Below, in pieces: positions 45,633 to 57,455 of a DNA stretch of 64,000 nucleotides. How positions within the stretch are numbered: the stretch's first letter is position 1; each line of letters opens with the position of its first letter. The notes below the pieces were generated by a model. That model worked only from the letters and a program-made list of their open reading frames with translations. It was not told the DNA's origin and did not search any database. The stretch is taken from positions 1 to 64,000 of the forward strand of contig NOKP01000046.1 in assembly GCA_002682825.1 (NCBI GenBank), given 5' to 3'. Position numbers and translations under genes: made by a program. The stretch is from Neonectria sp. B-13. Lineage: Eukaryota; Ascomycota; Sordariomycetes; Hypocreales; Nectriaceae.

Positions 45633-46087
45633 CTATAAGCTGGACTTAGGGCTGTAGTTAAAGAATGATATGCTAAAGATGGTGCAGACGAAGGTGGCTG
45701 GCAGAACGTCAGCGTGACGAACGCGACCGTCTTCATCACCCACCGTCGGGACGGCCCGGTCTTGGAGGCTGACGACCTCTTCCATCAGCTGAGCGTAGAT
45801 CAAAAACGGGTCGCTCAGTTGCACCGTGTCGAGCTTGTCCAGGAACCTGGACCCTAGGCTCTCCATGATGGGCGGAGGGGGGTCAAAGACGATGATCGTC
45901 TGCTTGGTCGAGGGCAGCCATCTCGTGAAGATGTTGAGCTTGTACCAGTCATAGTACATCGCATCATCCTCGGAATGCGAAACTTGCTTGATAAGAAAGC
46001 GGGACGGAGACGCACAGGACGTCTTTGCATATCACGACCAATCTCAGCGTAAAAATGTCCTGGCTTGCGCCTAAGACCAACAGCCAT
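45633..46087 (-). pseudogene. CorA-like membrane protein pseudogene
   Basis: A minus-strand frame with YYDWYKLNIFTRWLPSTKQT and QLSDPFLIYAQLMEEVVSLQ corresponds to the soluble core of fungal CorA-like proteins; compare LWYEMGFFTRW and LRDPFAVLRPLFDEVI in the intact gene at 53694. It jumps directly to LPATFVCTIFSISFF, the first transmembrane helix, so the intervening helical stalk is deleted. A frame change lies upstream (about 45980-46087) and the second transmembrane helix is lost at the AT-rich boundary. Confidence 0.6.
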
Positions 46088-47797
46088 GTCGATTCTTGCC
46101 AGTTCCAGTCCGTTCTGAAGACAAGAAGTCTAGTTGCATAAGCTGTGATAGACGTGAGTCTCCTATCACGGTGCGAGAAACGGTGCGAGAAACGCTACGT
46201 GCTGTAACAGGGGCGTTGCGCCCGAGAGGAAACCACCGCAGTTCGGGAGCGGGACCGGCGATCCCACACCCGTAGATCTATTTCTGTTCGGCGGCAGTTT
46301 CTGCCGTGCCCGCGACTGACCATCGCTTGTTCTCTTTCTGGGTCTTCACTGATTCGACTTCTGTGAACGTGCTCGCTTTCTCTGACCATGCGGATGAAAG
46401 CAGCTCGTGCTCCGGTAACGTGGCTTGCATGGTATGCCACCCACTTGCTCCCACGGACTGCCACCGAGGATGTCGACGTTGACGTGATGGGGATGTCCTG
46501 GTTGCACGTAAAGTATTCCACACAAGGCTCTGGTTGACCCACTAATCTTTGAGAACAGGCTGTGGTGGAAGAAAATAGCTTTGGTCGTCGGCCCATCTTG
46601 AGCCTAGGTAGTCTTCATAGACTAGTACTCGGCCAGCAGTCAGACAAAAATAATAACGTTGACCAACAGAGCACACCCGCTTGCCATGAATGTACGAAGG
46701 ATGTATGTATCTACAGTACTCGGGCCCCTTTGGCAATTTGAAGCCCCTAAAATAATTACCGCGGAAGCGAGATGAGCGCCGTTGCACCTTGGGGTGAAAT
46801 GTCACCCCACAAACGCAGAAAGCAGTTCCCTGCTGCCTTCGCCGGAATGGGGTGAATACATGCTCAATCTGCCGATCTGCCGATCCGTAACGCTACTGGC
46901 GTGATTTCGCTGTGAGCGGATTACGCCCAGTGAATCATTGACTCTTATTGGGCGAGAAAGTTGCTGATTCTGTCGTCACAGATTGAAGCTATCAGCGCCA
47001 TCTGACCACCAAAGAGCCCCCCTTGTACCTGAGGCTGCGTAAGAGGCTGGCTGAAACTGAACAAGAGGGGGGTGGGGGTACAGCCAGAGTTCAGAGATTT
47101 CATAATCAGGCCGACGCGCGTGCCAGCCTACGCAGCTGATTGGATTCTCACCAGCCCCCTATGAACGTTTGCCGTATCGAGTGGCCAAAGGAGGGAAAGT
47201 TGACGTCTGGCTTTCTAGGCGGTTATCGTGTGACCGAGGCAGGGGGGGTCTTGCAAGAACCCTTCCAGGTACAACTCGCAGAAGTTCGCTCCTGAATTCT
47301 GCATCGTTATGCGTTATGGCCAAAACATACACCTGTGAGGGATGGGTACTTCTGATTAGGGCGAATCTGGATGCTAGTTTTCGCTGGTCCGCTCGGAAGA
47401 GTCACTGGAAGACACGCCGAACACGTGTTGTGCGCCACCGGTTGTTGTAATTGGAGTGTATCGACAATGCGCTAAGTTACTAGCCCCGATGCGCGGAGAA
47501 AATGCGCGGGGCGGCGCCAGGCGGCGCGGGGCGTGCCGCATTGGACCCCGGTCTCCCAGCGTGAATTGCGCTCCGCGAGAACTCCGTTTGCCATTGCCTG
47601 CTCCTAGTTGTCCCTGACAATACCATGTTGTCCCACGAGGAGGTGGTAGGTTGGCCTTGCGCAGCCCGCCGAGGAAGGATGGTCCAAACAATCGTGATTA
47701 GAATGGCAGAGAGCGGCACTGCTGCCCAACATGCAAATTAAGTCTTTAGTCGATAGGTTGGACAGGGAATCATCAGCGAGAGAAGATGGGGTGTGGG
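46088..47797. other. No supported gene
   Basis: Several overlapping minus-strand ORFs exist (46195-46596, 46542-46805, 47374-47691). They have no recognisable domain, conflicting frames and no consistent splice model. Nothing else is seen up to the inverted-repeat transposon. Confidence 0.3.
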
Positions 47798-47799
47798 TA

Positions 47800-47882
47800 C
47801 CCGGTGGGTTGACTAAGCAGGCTTCTAGGCCCCCCCCTCTCCTACCGGAGAGGGGGCATTACAACCTGTTTCTTGGTCACTG
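47800..47882 (+). repeat. Left terminal inverted repeat
   Basis: Identical to the reverse complement of 52931-53011 except for one base change and a 2-bp difference in a C run. It contains a 10-bp stem with a 4-base loop (CCCCCTCTCC/GGAGAGGGGG). Confidence 0.93.
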
Positions 47883-48729
47883 CTGTTTCTTTCTTCTGCA
47901 ACTTCAATGTAAGCTATATTACTCAATTGATAGTATAAAATTAGAATAAAAATATCATATAATGTATAAGCCTTTAATAATATATATCTAAAGTCCTATT
48001 ATATATTTTCTAAAAGATTAAAATATTATAGTTAATTAAAGTTATACCTTATGCTTATTATTATACCTTTAAAATAGTAATATTTCTATTTACTATTCTA
48101 ATAGTTTTTAGTTCTTTATTATCTAAGTAAGTATTATATACTTAATTATAGTTAAATCTATTGTATTCTTTAGTCTATAATTAATCTTTATTTTAATCCT
48201 TAATTCTTTATACTTTAATTCTTTATTACTAATTTAAAAGAATATTCTTAATAGTTTAAAACTAGAGCTTTAAGATAATTTTAATATTATTCTTATTTTT
48301 ACTTTCCTTATTAAGTAATTAAAGTAATTCTTATAATAAAGCTATTAAGATAAAGTTATTAGGATTAGTATTAGAATTATTAGTCTTATTAGCTTTATTA
48401 GTCTTATTAGTTAAAACTATAATTAAGTCTATAATAATATTACTTTATAACTAAGTTAATATCTTTAGAATAATAAGAAAATACTTTCTATTTTATATAA
48501 TATAATAATATAATCTTTATATATTACTTTCTTTAATCTATTTCTTTCTTAGGGCTTTAATTACTTTAAGGTCCTTAGATATTAAAAGGCTATACTATTA
48601 TTCTTAGTCTATAGTAGCCTTAATAGTCTCTTTTTCCCTTTTAGCCTTAGTAGTAGCTTAGTTATATAAATAGAGTCTTAAGGGCTTATCTATAAAGATA
48701 GCTTTATAAGCCTTATTAACCTACTTTCT

Positions 48730-48920
48730 TATAACGGTTAGCACCTATGTCAGTCACCTGACACCTGCGCTCTGACCTTACGTAAGAGCGGGTCTAGGGC
48801 CCCCTTTTAAAACACGCTCGGTGAGCACTCTGCGAGTACTTGCCAAGTGGAAGCTTTATAATATACTGATACCTACCTTTATGATCTCTGTGTTACACCC
48901 TGGTTACACTAACCCTTACA
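48730..48920 (+). mobile_element. Solo LTR, 191 bp, related to the 24899-32701 element
   Basis: It is flanked by TTTCT at 48725-48729 and 48921-48925. Its 3' half matches the 196-bp LTR (TTATAATATACTGATACCTA and ACCCTGGTTACACTAACCCTTACA), but the 5' half differs, so it belongs to a sister subfamily. It keeps many C and G bases, hence is younger or less RIPed than its AT-rich surroundings. It probably formed by LTR-LTR recombination. Confidence 0.85.
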
Positions 48921-49125
48921 TTTCTAAGCTTATAGAATTAGGCTTTCTAGACCTAATTATACTACTTTACTTTTATAAGTTGCTCTTTATAAGTTTAGTA
49001 AGAGACTATTTCTTCTAGTTAGATTATTATTATATAACTATTATTAGTTTTAACCTTCTATTTAATCTTTATATAATAATTCTTATAATGAATTTACTCT
49101 TACTATAAGTTAATATACTACTTAT

Positions 49126-50218
49126 TTAGATATAATAGTCCTTAGTAGCACACACCTAGAGAAGAGGCTAAAGGTTAAATAGTATAAAAGAAAACAGAAA
49201 AAACAATAGTATAATAGGCTTAATACCTAAGCCTAAGGCAATAATGACTCAAGGAGATAAAAGTTTCTACTATAAAGTTAAGGTGTAAGTTTTGCTGCCC
49301 CAATCAGCTGGAAAAGCTAGATCTTGGAAAAGCTAGATCTTGGAAAAGCTAGATCTTAGAAAAGCTAGATCTTAGAAAAGCTAGACCTTGGAAAAGGCTA
49401 AAACCCCTTGGGATAAAAGCCCAGCTAACCTCTGCGCTTTCCAGGTTACTTACCTCTTTGCATTCCATCCGACCTTCCAAACAACACAATAACTACACCA
49501 CTGATCGCACAAGATGACTGCTTCCGTCCGAATCGCACTACAGCCCGGCGAGCCCTTGCCAAGCTATACACATGGGCTCTCATATAACCTATATATCGAA
49601 TTGAAAGAACATCCAAGCCTCATTTCTATGCTACAAATTGTAGCTCAAAAGTCTAGCCTAGGGCATATAAAACAGCCTATGATCAATTACTTTAGACCTA
49701 AGAAATTGGTCCAATTGGCAGTCTTTAGCTATAATATCCTACTATAAGATAGAATCCAGCTTAATATAGCAATAGCCTAGTGGATTATAATAGAATAGCT
49801 CTTTCTAGAGAGGCTAGCTCTAAAGCTAGAAAGGAACAGCAATATCACTACTATAGAGAAGGAGTTCCTTAAGAAGCTGTACAACTCTATCTCTGCCCTA
49901 TGGATCATACAGTTGATAGATGACGTTGTTCTGACCAACCTACAGCTGAAGGAGTGATGCATTGGAAACCAAGGGAATCTGGTCATCTCTAACATTGGCC
50001 ATGAAGCATGGAGGGATTTGGCGGAGGGAGTTGGAAGCCTGATGGTTGTTCCTAGTGTCAGTGGACTGACGATGGCTGTCATAAAGGGGGCAAAAGTCAA
50101 TAATTAGGTTCAAAATCCAAAGATCTATCCCCCTGTTAAGCTTAAGCAAAGGAAACATGTGATTCAGCGCAATTGTGGATAGGCAGAAACAGTAGTCCAA
50201 ACAGTAGTTTTAACAGTG
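49126..50218 (-). mobile_element. Best-preserved copy of the non-autonomous element, 1,093 bp, 14-bp target duplication
   Basis: Ends are TTAGATATAATAGTCC and TTTTAACAGTG, with AATATACTACTTAT at 49112-49125 and 50219-50232. The 16-bp array (AAAAGCTAGATCTTGG type) is at about 49311-49395. A plus-strand frame from ATG 49514 (MTASVRIALQPGEP...NYFRPKKLVQLAVFSYNILL) stays coding-like past its TAA at 49745-49747 to about 49960, interrupted by few stops. This hints that the element carries a fragment of a protein gene. No TIR, LTR or poly-A tail is seen. Confidence 0.9.
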
Positions 50219-50930
50219 AATATACTACTTATAAGCTAATTGTATAAGAATAGCTAGGTTTAAGGAGGCTTTAATGTTTATAATCTTAGCTCTTATAAAG
50301 CTATTTAAAATCTTAAGCTTTTTCTATATTATTATAAGGTCCCTTTTTGCCTTTCTTAGTATAATGCATTCTTACTATAAAAGCTTAGGAAATAATAGCT
50401 TTTTAAGGTCCTAAATAGCCTAGTAAAGTAAACCTAATATAACTTTTAGCTTTAAGAGTATAAGACTAGCTCTTTTAAAGCTAATATAAATATAATATAT
50501 CTTAAAAGCTATACTATAGAGATTATCCTATTAATTAAAGAAGTTATATTAACTAATTTATATACTACTATCTATAATAAAGTCTATAAGAACCTTATAT
50601 TATTACTTTTTTAAATACTAATAAATATTAATATTAAAAGGTTATAATAAATAGTTAATATAAGAAGGAAGATAGAAAGAGATAATATTAAATATATTAT
50701 AATATTAAATGAATTTAAAGTCTTTATAAGTAGAAAATCTATTTATAAGAAGTATTTAATATATTAGATTTATTTTCTAAATTATTAAAAAAGCTATATA
50801 AGCTATTTACTAAGTCTAGCTTTTTTATATTAAATTAATAATATAGTTAAACTAAGTCTTAATAGTAAAGTCTTTAAAGTTATTACTATATATAAAAGAG
50901 TAATAATTAAAGTATTATAACTACTATTTA

Positions 50931-51985
50931 CACTATTAAAACTACTGTTTAAACTACTATTTCTACCTATCTATAATTGTACTAAACAGTTATATGTTTC
51001 CTTTGCTTAAGCTTAACAGAGGGATAGATCTTTGGATTTTAAACCTAATTATTGACTTTTGCCCCCTTTAGCTTCCAACTCCCTCTACTAAATCCCTTCA
51101 TGCTTTATGGCCAATGTTAGAAATGACCAGATTCCCTTGGTTTCCAATGTATCACTCCTTTAGCTATAGATTAGTTAGAATAATGTTATCTATCAACTGT
51201 ATAATCCATAGGGTATAGATAGGATTATATAGCTTCTTAAGGAACTCCTTCTCTATAGTAGTAATATTACTATTCCTTTCTAGCTTTAGAGCTAGCCTCT
51301 TTAGAAAGAGCTATTCTATTATAATCTATTAGGCTATTATTATATTAAGCTAGATTCTATCTTATAGTAAAATATTATAGCTAAAGACTATTAATTAGAT
51401 TAATTTCTTAGGTCTAAAGTAATTAATTATAGGCTATTTTATATACTTTAGGCTAGACTTTTAAGCTATAATTTATAGTATAGAAATAAGGCTTAAATAT
51501 TCTTTTAATTCAATATATAGATTATATAAGAGCCTATATATATAGCTTAGTAAGAGCTTACTAAGCTATAGTATGATTTAGACAGTTATCTTATGCGATT
51601 AATAGTATGATTATTGTATTATTTAAAAGGTTAAATAGAATGTAAAGAGCCTAGAAAGTATAAAGGTTAGTTGGGCTTTTATCCTAAGGGGTTTTAGCCT
51701 TTTCTAAGGTCTAGCTTTTCTAAGATCTAGCTTTTCTAAGATCTAGCTTTTCTAAGATCTAGCTTTTCTAAGATCTAGCTTTTCTAAGATCTAGCTTTTT
51801 CAGCTGATAAGAGCAGTAAAACTTATATCTTAACTTTATAGTAGAAACTTTTATCTCCTTGAGTTATTATTGCCTTAGGCTTAAGTATTAAGCCTATTAT
51901 ACTATTGTTTTTTCTATTTTCTTTTATACTGTTTAACCTTTAGTCTCTTCTCTAGGTATATACTACTAAGGACTATTATATCTAA
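50931..51985 (+). mobile_element. Non-autonomous element copy, plus orientation, 14-bp target duplication
   Basis: 1,055 bp from CACTATTAAAACTACTG to TATATCTAA, flanked by ATAACTACTATTTA at 50917-50930 and 51986-51999. The 16-bp array has about six units (51707-51800). It is inserted inside the transposase remnant of the pogo-like element. Confidence 0.9.
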
Positions 51986-52930
51986 ATAACTACTATTTAG
52001 GTTTATAAGTATTATTAAAGCTAGAATTAGTATATATAAGTACTATTTCTCTATAGATATTAGCTATAATATATTCTTTAAGTAATACCTTTATTAATAG
52101 AATAAGAAAGAAAAAAATTTCTTTACTAACTATACTAATAATATTAATAGATATTAATAACTTTTTATTTCCTAGTTAGAAAGCTATAAGTTAACTATTT
52201 TTCTTTATTTAGATTAAAAAAATATAAATAGTATTATTAATTTATTCTAGCTATAAAAGAGTCTTATTAAAATTCTATAAGTTAACTACTTAAATATAGA
52301 ATTTAATAAGAATAGCTTTATATTCTTAATACTAAGTCTTAAGCCTCTTAATATTAAGCTCTATTTTAACTTATAAGATTTCCTTAATTTTAAATACTTT
52401 ATATTATAGCTTTAAATACTAAGCTTTAAAGTACTAAATCTAAAACCTTAATATAAAGATAATTAAGCTTTAAATATAATATCTTTATAGAATCTTAATA
52501 TAATTATAAATATAAACCTTAATAACTATAAATATACTCTTTTTAATAGATTAAATATATATTATTAAAGCTTTTTCCTCTACTTTAGTAATAATAAAAG
52601 GATTCCTACTTAGATTAGCCTTAAGAAAAGCCTTATTAGCTTTTAAAAGATATATATATTTCTTTATAAGACCTTTAATTATATAGTATAATATAATAAC
52701 TTTAGTAATAGTATACTCTCATAGGATAGTTAGATTCCCTTATATTATATATATAATATAATTACCTAATAGATAGGTATAAGTAATAGTAGTAACAGCC
52801 TTACTAGACTTAGCTGAAAATTAAGGCATAGTGAGATATAATATAGAAGATATAGTATATTCAATTTAGCTTTAATTGGGCTTGAATTGATAAAGTTGTA
52901 ATAACTTGAAGGTACATAAGAGAGATATAA

Positions 52931-53011
52931 CAGTGACCAAGAAACAGGTTGTAATGCCCCCTCTCCGGTAGGAGAGGGGGGCCTAGAAGCCTGCTTAGTC
53001 AACCCGCCGGG
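52931..53011 (-). repeat. Right terminal inverted repeat
   Basis: Partner of 47800-47882, ending CCGCCGGG before TA. It contains the same CCCCCTCTCC...GGAGAGGGGG palindrome. Confidence 0.93.
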
Positions 53012-53013
53012 TA

Positions 53014-53693
53014 CGTCTATCTGGATTGCTACAATTGGTCGCTCACCAACCGCTAAGACATCAAAACGTGCAGCGCTTAAAAGGGGCATATCTACCTCTG
53101 AAAATACATGGGGTTTGTAGCCCCATAAATTAGTCAATCAATCTACATAATGCCACAGTCGTAGGCTTCGGCACAAATCGGATAGTCTTGAAGTTGGTGG
53201 GACCTGTGCAGCTGCAGTTTGCATGAAGCTGAAGCTCATCATCAACCCCCGCCCCCGGGGTCTTTTTTTTTGGTGCTCGGGTGTCCTGCACAACTGGATA
53301 ACGCCATGGGAAATCTTTACTGATACGAGGTCGCTTTAGCCTTCTGAGTAGGTACATCAGGGCCACTGCTCCCCATTCCATTCTGCAATCTCATAAGGTT
53401 TCGACTCTACATTAGTTTGATCTTTCGAGTCCATCATCTTGAATGCATTTGAACAATATTCTAAACCTTCCATTGATTGCTTTCTAAGCTCAGTGCCCGC
53501 TAATGACCGTTATCCACTCTCTCGCAACAGTACTGGAGTATCACTGTGAGCCCAAAATCATGTACTACAAGTTCATCGCAGGCTCTCTCCTGACATTCTC
53601 TCAGCCACCACGGGAACCTGGGAAGACCGCCGTCTTGACCTTCTGGCTCAGAATGTGACTGTACCAGAAGTGTGCTACATGTGAGATAAGAGA
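53014..53693. other. Upstream region of the CorA-like gene
   Basis: 53400-53693 includes an in-frame upstream extension of the CorA-like ORF (TTGTWEDRRLDLLAQNVTV) interrupted by TGA codons. The rest has no supported gene; an 83-codon minus-strand ORF at 53130-53381 is not recognised. Confidence 0.35.
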
Positions 53694-55038
53694 ATGTCCC
53701 TCACATACAGACTGGCTAAATTGACTGAGTGTTCCAGCTTCCTAGAGTCTGGTGACTGGTACAAGAATCACTGCCCAGAAACCGACCGCAAGAAGATACT
53801 AGCACCGTTCCAAGTGCCAGACTTCCTCAGCAACAAGACTTGCACCAATCTCAACGGCTACTTTGGTTCCCAGAGCTCGTTTGTCCCCAATGGTAACGAT
53901 GAGGACAAGCTTCAGAGTCTCAGTGCGTCCTCCATTGCTCCTCGTGATCAACAACTGGCTCACTGCTGCATCACGAACACAGGCACGTGGTTTAGAATAC
54001 TCACCAAGAAAGTTTTGAAACCCGAGGAGGGAAAGACGGACGAGGGTAAGGACTACCTGTGGTACGAGATGGGATTCTTCACGCGGTGGAGCGGCTCGAA
54101 CGCCTGCAGGGTCTTGTGCATCGGCGCACCACGGCAGGTGAGCTCGGAGCTTAAGACCCTCCTCACGGCGCCCCAGCCGCCGTCGTTCGAGCTGCGAGAC
54201 CCCTTTGCCGTGCTTCGTCCGCTCTTCGACGAGGTTATCAAATCGTGTGACGAGAACACATGGCGTGTGACAAAGTTAGTTCGCGCCATCGAGCTTGTAC
54301 GACGCCTTCTCTATACAATCAACACCCCATTTGAGCACTAACGCTGCCTCCTTTTAAGAACAGGAAGGGGAAGCCCGACTTTGAAGGACTACGCAATCTA
54401 GCCCGGCATACAGGCCACCTGATGGAAGTAGAACAAGTCGCTATTGAGACGATAGAGCAGCTTGTCAGTTGGCAGGAGAGCAACTTCAAGTACCTGAACA
54501 GCCTCACCAAGACATATCAGACGCAAGCGAAGGAATACCTCGCGTTTCAGTTGCAGACGATGAAGAGCCTGAGATGGCGCGCGCAGTCCACCCATGACCG
54601 GTTGGAAGAGGAAATTGCTCTGGTAACTTACCCCCTCAACCTGTTGAACGGGCTCGTTTACATGGTCAGGGCTAACTAGTCCATGCAGGCCTACAACATG
54701 CTCGCGAGCTCGGACAACGCGATCATGAAATCGATTACTTTTCTGACGATGATCTTCTTGCCGGCGACTTTCATATCGGTAAGCACTGCGAATACGTGCC
54801 GCCCGGTCCCTCAAAGTACTCACCCATGCTGTTCCAGGCGCTCTTCAGCACCACCTTCTTCTCCTTCGCAGAGGACGGGTGGCAGCTCTCCCACAAGTTC
54901 TGGATCTACTGGGTCGTTGTAATTCCCTTGACTATTGTTGTGGTTTTCGCCTGGTGGCATTGGCTTGGCGGATCATATGAAACCATCCGATCCCGGAGGT
55001 TGGGCGATCCAAAAGCAACAATAATCCGGGAGGTCTAG
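53694..55038 (+). CDS. Fungal CorA-like membrane protein, 385 aa, four exons
   Basis: Exons 53694-54296, 54359-54622, 54689-54778 and 54838-55038 all join in phase 0. The introns are 62, 66 and 59 bp with GT-AG ends (CTAAC branch in the first, GTAAGC donor in the third). The soluble N-terminal part carries WYEMGFFTRW and FELRDPFAVLRPLFDEVIKS. A helical stalk follows (PDFEGLRNLARHTGHLMEVE, TKTYQTQAKEYLAFQLQTM). Next are transmembrane helix 1 (ITFLTMIFLPATFISALFST) and helix 2 (FWIYWVVVIPLTIVVVFAWW). This is the layout of CorA-type divalent-cation channels, but the G-M-N signature is absent, as in many fungal relatives. Ion transport is therefore an inference. Similar frame upstream suggests the ancestral protein was longer. 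Confidence 0.8.
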
Positions 55039-57014
55039 GCCGCAATCAGTGCCAGGGTGGAAAGCTATGGTACTCGTAATTGTGAAACTAATGTTCAGTG
55101 AAGTACCTGTTCCTGTTTTCCGTTCACTTCGAGCGGAGGCGGCCCCTTCTCCCCTTCTCTCTCCATAGTCGCATCACTTCGCCATCGTAAATCACCCATG
55201 AAGATGCACCGAGGAATCTCGCTTCATAGAGGCAGTTACGCCCCAGAACGTTCTTTCCGCTGTTAGTAGTAGTAGTAGTACGGCTCTTCGACTCAACAGC
55301 TCAAGTGCTATAAAGTTCACAGCTTCCGTGACAATCTCAGGATCCTAAGCAGGAGGCCAAGGCACTGCCGGCTGCCAGGCTTCGTAATTGAATCCCTGTT
55401 ATGTCTGACCGACAAGGAGGGGTCAGAGTAAATGACTACCATCACCATCTGGGGCACCCTTGTCGCTTCTATTATAAGCGGCAAATTACTCGTCGAGGGT
55501 GGCTTCTGATAGTGCTGAAAATAGACCCCTTGCAGGGGAGCAAAAAGAGGACCCAGGGAACGAAACAAAGATCCGCATCCCCACATGTTGCTCTCCCACC
55601 CAACGGAACGCGCAGAGCCGCACTGACCAGACCTTGAACGCACTTCCTAACAGTCTTCCCTAACCAGACCAACGAGGACAACGAGGAGGTTGCAATTGAA
55701 TGCTTTCTCAAGAAGTGAAAACTACTACCACCAGCAGCTTTTCTAGCCGCCATGGGCCTCAAGGTGATCTCGACTAAACGGCTATTGAGCCGAAACGCGA
55801 ATGGAGTGGAGATACTTTGGCTTTCAATGCGATGCCCTCGTCCGCATCTTCGACTGGTCCAATAATCTGTAGATGTCCTTGGGAGTGCTATATCAGGATA
55901 AACCCTGTGAGATATAGAATTATTTTGATTGGATGATTGATGCTGGACCCCTTTTGAGTTAGAGATTTGGGACTGAGTCTGGGTAGAGTTGGAGATAGAA
56001 TAAGGAATAGGCACCTTTTCAGAGGAAAAAAGGACTTACAGGGATTATTCACGAATGATGAGATAAGGAAAGCTCTTTTTACCGAAATTTGTTTGTTTGT
56101 TTTAATTTCGTCCTGAGAGCTAGGGGCTCACACAATCCCAACGAGGTGCAAAAGGACGTGCTAGGCTAACATAGAAGAGATAGATGGGGTAGGTCTCGCG
56201 CTACCTGATCCGGACAAGAGTACAAAAAGGTTGTGTGACCCGGCAGGGGTTTGGTATAGAGACCGTACGCGCCGTGATCCACATCTTCATATCCTCCTTA
56301 TTCTCACTCTTGCCCTGCCATCTTAGCATTTCATAGGCCAGCGCCATTAGTAGATAAGCCTAAGGGGCCATCAGCGGCCCCAAAAGGCGCAGATGGCTGA
56401 TATCTGCGTAGAAAGTTAACCAGTTTTTCTTAAGGGGATTGGGAAACCCAGATCGAGGCAATGGTTAGGTGTGAAAGGCCTAGCTTGATAGCCGTGACCG
56501 CCAAAGTCATAGCCGCCTCCATGACTGTATCCAGACCGTCCCTGCAGCTAATAGAAGCCGTAGTCTTTTCGTCGGCGTCTTTTCCACGAAAAGTGGAGTG
56601 CCATAGGAATATAGGGTAGCTGTCAATTATAATAGAAGAGTAGGGTCATGTCTTGTCACTGTGGCCCGCCGTGAAGAGACTTAAGAGCATCGTGGGATTG
56701 GCAGTGCTGAAACGTAGAGAAACTGCTGTTGAAGGAGGCACAGCACGATGAGTTCATCCGAATGCTCGAATTGACCTATACTAATTGGCAGCTCGAGCAA
56801 CCCCTTTTGCGTCCTTCAATAGGGGGACTGCGCTAACTTAACTTGATGAATGTGGCCTTTGTCATATAGGTCGGGCGTGGCGCTGGTGGGCCGCTCTTTA
56901 ATGTGCCCGGAAGATTTGACGGAGGAGCCGAGAACACTAATAATGGAACATCAGGGCCGAGGTGGATGTGACTGAAGTCGAGCTAAGACCCTCCCTAACC
57001 TGAAATCGGGTTGG
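55039..57014. other. Long gene-poor stretch
   Basis: A GTA trinucleotide run lies at about 55265-55280. A 180-codon minus-strand ORF (55472-56014) has Ser/Asn-rich low-complexity composition and no recognisable domain, so it is not called a gene. The rest shows no coding signal. Confidence 0.35.
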
Positions 57015-57311
57015 TCAGCTGTATCTGTACGAACAAGAGCCGCTAAATCCCCACGGACTGAACTCAGCGGGTTGTGACTGTACCGCCTCCCTGATCCTCC
57101 AGACATGCAGCTCTACCTCTCCGTTCCAGGCCCAACAAGCTCTGTGAGAGTGTCTCACGGCCGCCTCTTGACGCACCTTGCCCCATGAGGCCCGAGCCAC
57201 GGCGTTCAAGGTGCCAGCGGAGTCTTCTTCAGGCGATTCGGAAACGCTGGTGGACGCAAAGTCCGTGGCGAGAGGTGAGTTGACCGTTGACATCTGATCC
57301 CATACTGGCAT
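57015..57311 (-). pseudogene. Possible N-terminal fragment of a PD-(D/E)XK-like protein
   Basis: A 98-codon minus-strand ORF contains AVRHSHRACWAWNGEVELHV, resembling the W-N-x-x-V-H motif that precedes the nuclease-like fold in fungal PD-(D/E)XK proteins. It lies downstream of, and in the same orientation as, the fuller copy. It may be part of a tandem duplicate. Confidence 0.3.
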
Positions 57312-57455
57312 CTTCTAGTTCTAGACATCGACCTCTAATAGGTAAACGTCAGCAAAGGTGCACCGAATAGGATGCAGGTAAGCCTGGAAAAGGAGACGTC
57401 CCGACAAGGGAGAGTTGAGACGTCTTTAGGCTGAGGTGTTTTCCATTCTATGTAT

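Larger units (their letters stand above)
47800..53011 (-). mobile_element. pogo/Fot1-like DNA transposon with long terminal inverted repeats, host to nested insertions
   Basis: Termini 47800-47882 and 52931-53011 are near-perfect inverted repeats of 83/81 bp starting CCCGG(T/C)GGGTTGACTAAGC. TA dinucleotides at 47798-47799 and 53012-53013 form the target duplication. Minus-strand relics at about 52700-52010 look like a DDE_1 transposase: an EEKALIIYI-type helix-turn-helix segment, then ICIF, KEIFFLLIL and KVLL(K)EYI blocks spaced as in pogo/Fot1 enzymes. Removing the solo LTR and two element copies leaves about 2.8 kb, a usual size. It is RIP-damaged throughout except at the GC-rich ends. Confidence 0.75.

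Noticed and set aside
49777..50200. 107- and 86-codon minus-strand ORFs shared by element copies
   Set aside because: They appear in most copies because the element itself is conserved. The strand has no recognisable motif and the opposite strand looks more coding-like.
55472..56014. A 180-codon minus-strand ORF
   Set aside because: Low-complexity Ser/Asn-rich start, no recognisable domain, and overlapping ORFs on the other strand. Length alone is not enough in this GC range.
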